Shown: one piece after another, positions 1 through 5,213 of the stretch
Layout of the letters: the number at the start of each line of letters is the position of its first letter
Numbering within the stretch: position 1 is the first letter of the stretch
Source: Aliarcobacter sp.
GTDB taxonomy: Bacteria > Campylobacterota > Campylobacteria > Campylobacterales > Arcobacteraceae
Assembly (NCBI GenBank): GCA_023268955.1
Contig: JALRJW010000041.1
Span: forward strand, 1 to 7,294
Direction: 5' to 3'
Length of the DNA: 7,294 nucleotides
Notes under the pieces: model-generated
The model's input: the letters and a program-made list of their open reading frames with translations, nothing else
What the model was told of the DNA's origin: nothing
The model's database searches: none
Program-made: the position numbers and the translations under genes

Positions 1-671
1 GTCATCTTTTGATTTTGTGAGGCTCCTACAATGATTGAAGATAATATTGGAATCATAGGGAAAATACAAGGTGTTAAAGATAGTAAAAGTCCGAATCCAA
101 AGAATGTACCTAAAATAAGTAAAACATTTCCATCTTTTAGATTTTTAGTAATTAAATCTGTTTCATTTTCTTCAGTTGCTTGGCTTACTGAAGCCTGAAC
201 ATCTGGCTTAGTTTGAATATCATTTATACTCTCTTTTTTTTCAGAACTAGCAGTTAATCCTGATAAAATAACATTTGTTGAATTGTTCATAGGAGCGTAA
301 CAAAGTCCTTGTTTAGAACATCCTTGATATGCAATTTGAATTTCGTAACTATTTGAATCAATTTTGTTAGTTAATAAAGAATAAGGAACATTAATATCCA
401 AATCTTTTAATTGAACTATAAAACCATCATATTCAGTTGGTTCAGGGATATTTATCTCTTGCGTGATATCAATTTCTTGAGGTTTTGTAATACTTACTTT
501 TATTTTTTCGTCATACAAATATATATCTTTTCCAAGATTTAATTTGATATTTAAACTATCTTCTTTTTGTTCAAATAAAACTTTAAAAGCATCTTCGGGC
601 TCTAAAAAATCCTCAGCTTTTAAATTTACAAAAGATATTATAAAAAATAAGAATAATAAAATTTTCTTCAT
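1..671 (-). CDS. dsbD: Thiol:disulfide interchange protein DsbD, N-terminal part (runs off the window)
   Basis: DsbD carries electrons from cytoplasmic thioredoxin across the inner membrane to periplasmic thiol proteins. The reading frame starts at ATG 669-671 and stays open to base 1 (about 223 codons), so the 3' part is missing. It begins with a signal peptide (MKKILLFLFF, likely cleaved near residue 20 after NLKA). A periplasmic alpha domain follows, with the paired cysteines C118 and C124 in GCSKQGLCYAP, matching the family's GC-x5-C-Y pattern. Next are a Ser/Glu/Lys-rich linker (about residues 140-175) and the start of the membrane domain with LTPCIFPMIP, whose C202 is the first transmembrane redox cysteine. 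The gene starts 11 bases after the secreted thioredoxin gene, so the two are probably cotranscribed. The site in front of the start is weak (AGGTTG). Whether the C-terminal gamma (thioredoxin-like) domain exists cannot be seen here. Confidence 0.93.
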   Translation of the reverse strand, partial: MKKILLFLFFIISFVNLKAEDFLEPEDAFKVLFEQKEDSLNIKLNLGKDIYLYDEKIKVSITKPQEIDITQEINIPEPTEYDGFIVQLKDLDINVPYSLLTNKIDSNSYEIQIAYQGCSKQGLCYAPMNNSTNVILSGLTASSEKKESINDIQTKPDVQASVSQATEENETDLITKNLKDGNVLLILGTFFGFGLLLSLTPCIFPMIPILSSIIVGASQNQKM

Positions 672-682
672 ATTTCAACCTA

Positions 683-1045
683 TTATTTAAAGTGTTTTTG
701 ACTTAATGCTTCAAGTTCATCCGCACTTAAAACACCAAATTGTAGATCTTTAACTTTTCCATCTTTAATAAAAACTACTGAAGGCAGTTTTGTAATATTA
801 TATTTCTTTGCAAGGGCCATTTGCTCATCAACATCAACTTTAAAAATTGTTACATTATCTTGAGATTTCATCTCATTATAATCTTTTAAATTAACAGCTA
901 ATATTTTACAAGGTGGACACCAAGTTGCGTAAAAATCAATAATTACACTCTTTCCTTTTATTTTTTCATCAAAATTTGAACTACTTAGACTTTCAAAACC
1001 AAATAAAGAGATTATTGAGATTAAAAATACCATTATAATTTTCAT
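683..1045 (-). CDS. Secreted/periplasmic thioredoxin-fold protein with WCPPC active site
   Basis: This 120-residue protein has a hydrophobic N-terminal signal (residues 1-20) and one thioredoxin domain. The active site is ATWCPPC (C43 and C46), and the conserved cis-proline is P88 in KLPSVVF. The family's other landmarks, VIIDFYATWC and FKVDVDEQ, are present. CPPC motifs are typical of reducing periplasmic thioredoxins (TlpA/ResA-like) rather than oxidants, and the gene lies directly upstream of dsbD, its likely electron donor. Possible jobs, inferred only, are apocytochrome c reduction, disulfide repair, or acting as a detached DsbD gamma domain. AAAGG (complement of 1055-1059) lies 9 bases before the ATG and supports this start. 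A TATAAT box about 28 bases further upstream is a likely promoter for the pair. The thioredoxin fold is certain; the exact subfamily is not. Confidence 0.92.
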   Translation of the reverse strand: MKIIMVFLISIISLFGFESLSSSNFDEKIKGKSVIIDFYATWCPPCKILAVNLKDYNEMKSQDNVTIFKVDVDEQMALAKKYNITKLPSVVFIKDGKVKDLQFGVLSADELEALSQKHFK

Positions 1046-1072
1046 AAAATTTAACCTTTGTCATTTTTTCAA

Positions 1073-1091
1073 ATTATACTAAATTTTAGTA
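1073..1091 (-). promoter_or_regulatory. Probable promoter of the thioredoxin-dsbD operon with abutting palindrome
   Basis: On the minus strand a perfect TATAAT -10 box (complement of 1073-1078) lies 27 bases before the thioredoxin ATG. The two upstream bases of the box are shared with a 15-base palindrome at 1077-1091 (arms TACTAAA and TTTAGTA, one central base). A palindrome in the -10/-35 spacer is a typical place for a repressor operator, but AT-rich DNA makes chance palindromes common. No convincing -35 box is visible, which is normal for Campylobacterota vegetative promoters. Confidence 0.5.
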
Positions 1092-1163
1092 AACTATTTG
1101 TTAATTAAAATTTTATTTATTAGTTTTTTAAATTACATCTTCATAAGTTTTTATTATAAACAA

Positions 1164-1169
1164 TATGAT
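1164..1169 (+). promoter_or_regulatory. Candidate -10 box for the rhodanese gene
   Basis: TATGAT lies 38 bases upstream of ATG 1208, which would give a leader of about 30 bases including the AAGGA ribosome site. No clear -35 element is seen. The surrounding sequence is almost pure A/T, so the assignment is tentative. Confidence 0.3.
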
Positions 1170-1207
1170 AGTATTTATTTTTATAAATAATTTAAGGATT
1201 TTATAAT

Positions 1208-1561
1208 ATGGCTGAATTAGCAAATTTACAACCAAGAATCGTTGAAAAAATGATTACTGACAAAATAGTTATGATTGATATTAGAAGACCTGAAGAATTC
1301 AAAGCTACAGGTGTAATTAAAAATGCTCATAAAATGACATTTTTTGATATGTATGGAAATTATGATATTGATAAATGGATGAGTGATTTCCAAAAATTAG
1401 TAACTAAAAAAGATCAACCTTTTATTTTAATTTGCGCACATGCAAATAGAACTAGAACAGTAGGAAACTTTTTAATTGAACAAGGTTACATTCATGCAGC
1501 TCATTTAGCTGGTGGAATGGCAGCTTGGTTAAATGAAGGAAGAGAAACGGTAAAGCAATAA
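1208..1561 (+). CDS. Single-domain rhodanese-like sulfurtransferase
   Basis: This is a 117-residue protein consisting of one rhodanese domain. Rhodaneses move sulfane sulfur through a cysteine persulfide. The catalytic loop is ICAHANRTRT with C76 and, five residues later, R81, matching the C-x4-R pattern of active enzymes, so it is probably catalytic. Other family marks are MIDIRRPEEF (residues 22-31), GVIKNAH (35-41) and the C-terminal LAGGMAAW (100-107). There is no signal peptide, so a cytoplasmic location is likely. AAGGA 9 bases before the ATG supports the start. The gene stands alone on the plus strand, with a hairpin terminator overlapping its last codons. The natural sulfur donor and acceptor cannot be read from sequence; thiosulfate, polysulfide or a partner protein are all possible. 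Confidence 0.92.
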   Translation: MAELANLQPRIVEKMITDKIVMIDIRRPEEFKATGVIKNAHKMTFFDMYGNYDIDKWMSDFQKLVTKKDQPFILICAHANRTRTVGNFLIEQGYIHAAHLAGGMAAWLNEGRETVKQ

Positions 1562-1580
1562 GCTTTACCCTTTAATATTT
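1549..1580 (+). terminator. Intrinsic terminator of the rhodanese gene
   Basis: A perfect 8-bp inverted repeat, GGTAAAGC (1549-1556) and GCTTTACC (1562-1569) with a 5-base loop, is followed by CTTTAATATTTT. The left arm is in the last codons and the loop contains the stop codon, so the terminator is built into the end of the gene. The T-run is interrupted, so efficiency is uncertain. It also sits just past the stop of the convergent gene, but the T-run on that strand is poorer. Confidence 0.7.
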
Positions 1581-1586
1581 TATTGA

Positions 1587-1820
1587 TTAAGCTTCGTTTT
1601 TCTTAGCTTCACTAGCTTTTTGTAATACTTCAATAACATCATCTAAATTTTCATATGGAATATGTGACTTCCATTGAATATCATTACCATTTAATGAAAT
1701 ACCAATACTAACGATATCTGCTGTATCTTTACCATATGGCTCAGTTACATTTGAAATTGAAATTTTACCTTTTTTTGTTCCAGCTAATGGCATAGAAGCT
1801 AATTCTGTAATTGTTGACAT
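1587..1820 (-). CDS. Small conserved-looking protein of unknown function (77 aa)
   Basis: I do not recognise a family. The 77-residue product has no signal peptide, membrane segment or cysteine. Its middle (about residues 17-55) looks beta-rich, with alternating hydrophobic residues in KISISNV and IVSIGISLNG. Its end (about 58-75) looks like an amphipathic helix, LDDVIEVLQKASEAKK. This suggests a compact cytoplasmic alpha/beta protein. A strong AAGGA site about 8 bases before the ATG and ordinary local codon use support a real gene. It lies 61 bases downstream of psd on the same strand and could share its transcript or use its own promoter in the gap. It converges on the rhodanese gene 25 bases away. 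No function is proposed. Confidence 0.75.
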   Translation of the reverse strand: MSTITELASMPLAGTKKGKISISNVTEPYGKDTADIVSIGISLNGNDIQWKSHIPYENLDDVIEVLQKASEAKKNEA

Positions 1821-1881
1821 TTTAAAAATCCTTATAAATTTATTTAATATTCTTACAAAAAATAACTTAAGATTCTAAGAC

Positions 1882-2694
1882 TTATTTTACTTTTTGAGCA
1901 ATTTTTTGACCAAATTTTACTTTTTGGTTTAAATAATTATCTAAAACTATACTATTTTCTTCCCAAAGCATAACAACTGTTGAACCCATTTTGAAGTATC
2001 CTAAACAATCACCTTTAGAAATGAAAATATCTTCATAGTTATAAACTTTAATATCACTGGCATCTTTATTTGTTTCAACTTGTGGCTCAAATTCAAATAC
2101 CATTTCACCTACATTTAAAGCACCAACAAAAACCATATAAAATAATTTTTCATTTTTATCAATACACTCTAAAATAACTCTTTCATTTTGAACAAAAAGT
2201 TCAAACTCTTTTTTTAGATACTTTAAATTTACAGGATAAAGTTTTCCTGGTACATGAATTAGTTTTGTGATTCTAAAATCTGTTGGAGCGTGATATCTGT
2301 GATAATCTTTTGGTGATAAATAAAAGTTCATAAATGAACCTGATTTAATTTTTGAGAAATTCTCTTTACAATAATATGTTATAAGTTCTTCAACTTCATA
2401 TTTCATACCTTTAATTTGGAAAGCTTTACTATCTTTAATTAAACCTTGTTCTGTAATCAAACTATCGCAAGGTGAAATAATATACTCTTCATGGGCATCT
2501 ATTTCTCTATTTACTTCTAATTTTCTTGTAAAAAGTGCATTTAAAGATTTATAGTGTTTAGCTGCTTTGAATTCTCTCATATTTAAACCTAAAAATTTTA
2601 CATAGGCGTTGTTGATAAAACTTTGAATAAATGATGGGAACTCTTTTTTAGCAAACTTACCAAAATATTGAGAAATGATATTTGAAATATGCAT
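1882..2694 (-). CDS. psd: Phosphatidylserine decarboxylase proenzyme
   Basis: Psd decarboxylates phosphatidylserine to phosphatidylethanolamine at the inner membrane. The proenzyme cuts itself within a Gly-Ser bond, and the new N-terminal serine becomes the pyruvoyl cofactor. The 270-residue length fits the bacterial family. The cleavage motif is MGSTVVML (G237-S238), where most relatives have LGST. The triad that drives self-cleavage is visible: D77 in SPCDS (usual form SPADG), H135 in DYHRYHAP and S238. HVPGKLYPVN (147-156) is also typical. There is no true transmembrane segment; the hydrophobic N-terminal part probably associates with the membrane, as known for the family. AAAGGA about 6 bases before the ATG supports this start. 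The upstream neighbour is divergent, so psd begins its own transcript. Cysteine at 76 and serine at 78 are local variants and do not remove a catalytic residue. Confidence 0.95.
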   Translation of the reverse strand: MHISNIISQYFGKFAKKEFPSFIQSFINNAYVKFLGLNMREFKAAKHYKSLNALFTRKLEVNREIDAHEEYIISPCDSLITEQGLIKDSKAFQIKGMKYEVEELITYYCKENFSKIKSGSFMNFYLSPKDYHRYHAPTDFRITKLIHVPGKLYPVNLKYLKKEFELFVQNERVILECIDKNEKLFYMVFVGALNVGEMVFEFEPQVETNKDASDIKVYNYEDIFISKGDCLGYFKMGSTVVMLWEENSIVLDNYLNQKVKFGQKIAQKVK

Positions 2695-2824
2695 TTTTTT
2701 CCTTTAGTTAAATTGGTGAAATAGTACCAAAACTTTTAATATTTTTTGATTAACCATATTATGTTAAGATATATTAAGAAGATATTAGATAATCTTCGCC
2801 AAAATTTAAAGAAAGGATTTATTA
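2695..2824. other. Divergent intergenic region with an inverted repeat
   Basis: This 130-base spacer must hold the promoters of psd (minus) and of the cysteine-rich gene (plus). Toward the plus gene, TATTAT at 2757-2762 is a possible -10 box, and AAAGGA at 2812-2817 is a clear ribosome site 7 bases before ATG 2825. Between them is an inverted repeat, GAAGAT (2778-2783) and ATCTTC (2792-2797), with 8 bases between the arms. It would lie in the 5' leader of the cysteine-rich gene if that -10 is right. A weak TACTAT on the minus strand could serve psd. Confidence 0.45.
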
Positions 2825-3067
2825 ATGTATAAAGTAGTAGTTTCTAATCAATGCGGTTGCTTCAGAACAAGTGGTTTAAAAGCTCACCAAGAGTTTGAGT
2901 CAAAAGATGATGCTTTAAGCACTGCAATTGAAATGAAAGATAAAATGAATAGTGATTTTTGTTCTAAACATGAATTTGAGGTTCAAGAAATGTTCGATAA
3001 TTTTATGATCTCTTTTTATGACCCTAGAAAAAATGCAAACTGTTGTGGAAACGGTTGCTGTTCATAA
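2825..3067 (+). CDS. Small cysteine-rich protein, possible metal-binding tail
   Basis: This 80-residue protein contains seven cysteines: C10 and C12 in QCGCF, C46 in DFCSKH, and two pairs, C73/C74 and C78/C79, in the tail NCCGNGCCS. The body looks like a short beta strand (MYKVVVS), a long helix (about 27-43) and two strands (about 50-65), a ferredoxin-like arrangement by eye. There is no signal peptide or membrane segment, so it is probably cytoplasmic. The clustered C-terminal cysteines suggest binding of metal, metalloid or an Fe-S cluster; this is inference from cysteine spacing, not family recognition. The ribosome site AAAGGA is strong. The gene is alone on the plus strand, divergent from psd and ending 7 bases from the convergent mltA stop. 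An inverted repeat in its leader could be regulatory. Confidence 0.8.
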   Translation: MYKVVVSNQCGCFRTSGLKAHQEFESKDDALSTAIEMKDKMNSDFCSKHEFEVQEMFDNFMISFYDPRKNANCCGNGCCS

Positions 3068-3074
3068 CCATTAA

Positions 3075-4145
3075 TTAAAATACCTTCGGAATTAGCACAT
3101 ATAATTTACCATTTTCTTTCATTTTACCTGCTAATTCTGAAGCCTTATCTCCATATCCAAAAAAATAATCAGCCCTAACAACACCTTTTATTGCTCCACC
3201 TGTATCAGCAGCTATTACAAGTTTTTCTATATCTTCATTTGTAATGGGATTTTTTGTATCAATGAAAACAGGCAATCCTAAAGGAATCACTCTATTATCA
3301 ACAGCGATATTTCTTTTAGGAACTAATGGAACCCCTAAACTTCCTGTTGCTGTTTTAGTTGATTTTCTAAAAAAAACATAACTATCATTTTTGTTAAATA
3401 TCTCTTGTTTTTTGTGGGGATTTTCTTCTAAAAACTCCCTAATTGTTTGCATTGAAATCTCATCTTTTGAAACAAAATTTTCTTGAACTAAGACTTTTCC
3501 AATAGGAAAATATTTTCTTCCGTTTTGATTTGAATATCCAATATTTAATATCTCACCATTTTGTAATTCAACTCTTCCTGAGCCTTGTATATGCAAGAAA
3601 AACAGATCAATATCATCATCAACATAACAAATAGCTTCTAAATCATCTCTTTGTTCAATTTGTTTTCTTGTATCATAGGGAACTATGTTTCCATCAGAAA
3701 TTTTTGCTCTGTATTTATACTCTTTAAAATCTAGATATTTTGTGTTTTTTTCTAAAGTTATTAAGTCTTCTGGTGCTTTATAAATAGGATATTTGTATTT
3801 TTCTGTTTTAATTAAACTACCTTTTAAAAGAGGTTCATAATAACCAGTTATTAAACCTTCATCTGAATTTGGAGAGTATAAAAGTTTTGGTTCAAAATAT
3901 TTTGTAAAAAATACTCTTCCATCATTATATTTTTTAGATTCAGAACATACTTTTGTAAAAAACTCTTTTTTTGATGATTTCAAACATGCTTTTTTAAAAA
4001 CTTCAAGGGCTTTATTTAAATCATCTTCATAAAATCCATCTATTTTTGAAAATTCAACTGCTTTAGTTTTAACAACTAATTTCTCTTTTACAGAACATCC
4101 TGTAAAAAATAAGATAAAAAAACTAATAAATAAAATATATTTCAT
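3075..4145 (-). CDS. mltA: Membrane-bound lytic murein transglycosylase A (lipoprotein)
   Basis: MltA cleaves the MurNAc-GlcNAc bond of peptidoglycan to form 1,6-anhydro ends, working from the periplasm as a lipoprotein. The 356-residue product starts with a lipoprotein signal (MKYILFISFF then FFTGC, lipidated C17). The MltA domain shows TGYYEPLL (100-107), HIQGSGRV (185-192) and NGRKYFPIGK (208-217). The C-terminal 3D domain has AADTGGAIKG (312-321) and RADYFFGYG (324-332). D326 aligns, from memory of the E. coli sequence, with catalytic Asp308 (mature numbering); D314 is the other conserved aspartate. The length is close to the E. coli enzyme. The gene begins 18 bases after the VTT-family gene and is probably cotranscribed with it; the ribosome site (AGG about 8 bases upstream) is weak. 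It converges with the cysteine-rich gene. Confidence 0.95.
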   Translation of the reverse strand: MKYILFISFFILFFTGCSVKEKLVVKTKAVEFSKIDGFYEDDLNKALEVFKKACLKSSKKEFFTKVCSESKKYNDGRVFFTKYFEPKLLYSPNSDEGLITGYYEPLLKGSLIKTEKYKYPIYKAPEDLITLEKNTKYLDFKEYKYRAKISDGNIVPYDTRKQIEQRDDLEAICYVDDDIDLFFLHIQGSGRVELQNGEILNIGYSNQNGRKYFPIGKVLVQENFVSKDEISMQTIREFLEENPHKKQEIFNKNDSYVFFRKSTKTATGSLGVPLVPKRNIAVDNRVIPLGLPVFIDTKNPITNEDIEKLVIAADTGGAIKGVVRADYFFGYGDKASELAGKMKENGKLYVLIPKVF

Positions 4146-4163
4146 AAAAAAACCTATATAAAT

Positions 4164-4832
4164 TTATATCAACTCTTTTTGAGTTTTTAGTTTATTATAT
4201 TTCATAAACACCATCCAAATAATCCAAAATAAAACCGTAATACCTAATGCTGCATAAATAGCAGGCATTGGATTTTCAAGATTGCTTATTGATCCTGCGT
4301 ATGCAATTACACTTAAATAAGGTATTGTACCTAAAGACCAAGCAAATAAAAATCTTTTTAATGACATTTTACAAGTTCCAGCTAAACATGAAGATATTTC
4401 AGGAAGCATTGGAACGGCTCTTGATAATACAATAACTAGCACACCATGTTTATTAAATAAATCTGTCATTTCTAGCTTTTGTTCTTCATTTGAGGATAAT
4501 TTATCTAATATTTTATTTCCATATTTTAATGATAAAAAATATCCCGTTAGTGAAGCACTAAGAAGTCCTATAAAAGTATATAAAACAGCAAGTTCAAATC
4601 CTATAAAATACCCTGCTAATATTATAATAGTCATAGTTGGAACAGCAATAAACAAATCTATAAATAAAAATAGAACTATTAAAGCCCCTAAAATATAAGA
4701 AGGTTGAGATTTTAAATTTGCAAATATCTCTTTGATATCTTCGATGGTTAAAACACCGCTAAATTTTATAATAAGTAAGGTAGTTGTAAATATTACTACT
4801 AAAATTAAAACACTTTTGATTAATAATTTCAT
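4164..4832 (-). CDS. DedA/TVP38-type (VTT domain) integral membrane protein
   Basis: This is a 222-residue inner-membrane protein with about five or six hydrophobic segments (roughly 5-25, 45-67, 68-105 in two parts, 130-150, 160-180 and 190-212). The VTT/SNARE-associated signature is seen in the glycine-containing stretch around FIGFELAVLYTFIGLLSAS (77-95) and in LSRAVPMLPEISSCLAG (136-152), where the R-x-x-P-x-x-P pattern is the family's re-entrant loop motif. Members are linked to lipid scrambling, undecaprenyl-phosphate or phospholipid recycling and proton-coupled envelope homeostasis; which applies here is not known. A charged soluble loop lies at about 104-127. It is the first gene of a likely two-gene transcript with mltA, an envelope-related pairing. 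TATAAT 34 bases upstream of the ATG suggests its own promoter. Confidence 0.88.
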   Translation of the reverse strand: MKLLIKSVLILVVIFTTTLLIIKFSGVLTIEDIKEIFANLKSQPSYILGALIVLFLFIDLFIAVPTMTIIILAGYFIGFELAVLYTFIGLLSASLTGYFLSLKYGNKILDKLSSNEEQKLEMTDLFNKHGVLVIVLSRAVPMLPEISSCLAGTCKMSLKRFLFAWSLGTIPYLSVIAYAGSISNLENPMPAIYAALGITVLFWIIWMVFMKYNKLKTQKELI

Positions 4833-4866
4833 TATAAATTCTCTTTACTTTTCTTCATTACAGAAG

Positions 4867-4872
4867 ATTATA
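4867..4872 (-). promoter_or_regulatory. Probable -10 box for the VTT-protein/mltA operon
   Basis: A perfect TATAAT on the minus strand, preceded by T and followed by C, lies in the 75-base gap upstream of ATG 4832. A transcript from it would have a leader of about 27 bases. No good -35 box stands at the usual 16-18 base spacing; TTGTTA (complement of 4895-4900) is too far at 22. It would let this pair be expressed separately from the dnaK side. Confidence 0.45.
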
Positions 4873-4907
4873 AGGCTTTAGAGTTAATAATTTATAACAA
4901 AATTTAT

Positions 4908-5189
4908 TTATACTTGAGAGTAAACCTCTTTTAATCCACACTCTTTGCAGTTATATTCAATATCATTAACTCCAGAACAGCCACCATTTCTTAGTACTTT
5001 AGCTGTAATTGCTTCTGATTTGAATGTAGTTTTTGTGTTTTCATTATAAAAAGTTTTAGTTTTTGCTCCGCAATTTGGGCAAATACCTTTTGTAAGTTTA
5101 TCTAGTCTTGAATGTTTATTTTTTATAAATAATAAAATAGAAAATACTACTATTAAAAATAGTAATAGTAAGAAAACTAAAGTTTGCAT
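4908..5189 (-). CDS. Single-pass membrane protein with zinc ribbon (93 aa)
   Basis: Residues 3-22 form one strongly hydrophobic segment (VFLLLLFLIVVF onward) followed by positive charges (KNKHSR), so the C-terminal part should face the cytoplasm. That part holds a zinc ribbon: CPNCG (C37, C40) and CKECG (C81, C84), with an extra C71 in NGGCSG. Zinc binding follows from the paired CxxC knuckles; I do not recognise the specific family or function. The gene begins 12 bases after the dnaK stop, in the same frame and separated by two TAA codons. No Shine-Dalgarno is visible: the bases before the ATG are the 3' arm of a 10-bp hairpin. No other methionine exists, so translation probably depends on coupling to dnaK, or a non-ATG start is used. 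It may be a dnaK-operon tail gene. Confidence 0.78.
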   Translation of the reverse strand: MQTLVFLLLLFLIVVFSILLFIKNKHSRLDKLTKGICPNCGAKTKTFYNENTKTTFKSEAITAKVLRNGGCSGVNDIEYNCKECGLKEVYSQV

Positions 5190-5213
5190 GAAGTAGAGTT
5201 ATTACTCTACTTC
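5190..5213 (-). terminator. Strong hairpin at the dnaK stop codon (terminator-like or translational)
   Basis: Perfect 10-bp arms, GAAGTAGAGT and ACTCTACTTC, enclose a 4-base AATA loop on the minus strand. The 5' arm is the last three dnaK codons plus the first base of its TAA; the loop and adjoining bases hold the rest of TAA TAA; the 3' arm ends immediately before the ATG of the zinc-ribbon gene. No T-run follows directly (ATGCAAACTTTAGTTTTC), so it is not a classical intrinsic terminator. It could attenuate transcription, protect the dnaK message or control start of the next gene. Confidence 0.6.

Larger units (their letters stand above)
1046..1207. other. Divergent AT-rich intergenic region
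   Basis: This 162-base spacer separates the minus-strand thioredoxin-dsbD operon from the plus-strand rhodanese gene, so it must hold both promoters. The minus-strand TATAAT and its palindrome are listed separately. Toward the rhodanese gene, TATGAT at 1164-1169 is a possible -10 box, and AAGGA at 1194-1198 is a good ribosome binding site 9 bases before ATG 1208. Several AT-only inverted repeats (for example TATTTA at 1172-1177 with TAAATA at 1184-1189) are too low in complexity to interpret. No small ORF or RNA gene is evident. Confidence 0.6.

Noticed and set aside
1172..1190. AT-only inverted repeats upstream of the rhodanese gene
   Set aside because: Such repeats are expected by chance in sequence that is nearly all A and T, and no paired G/C supports them.
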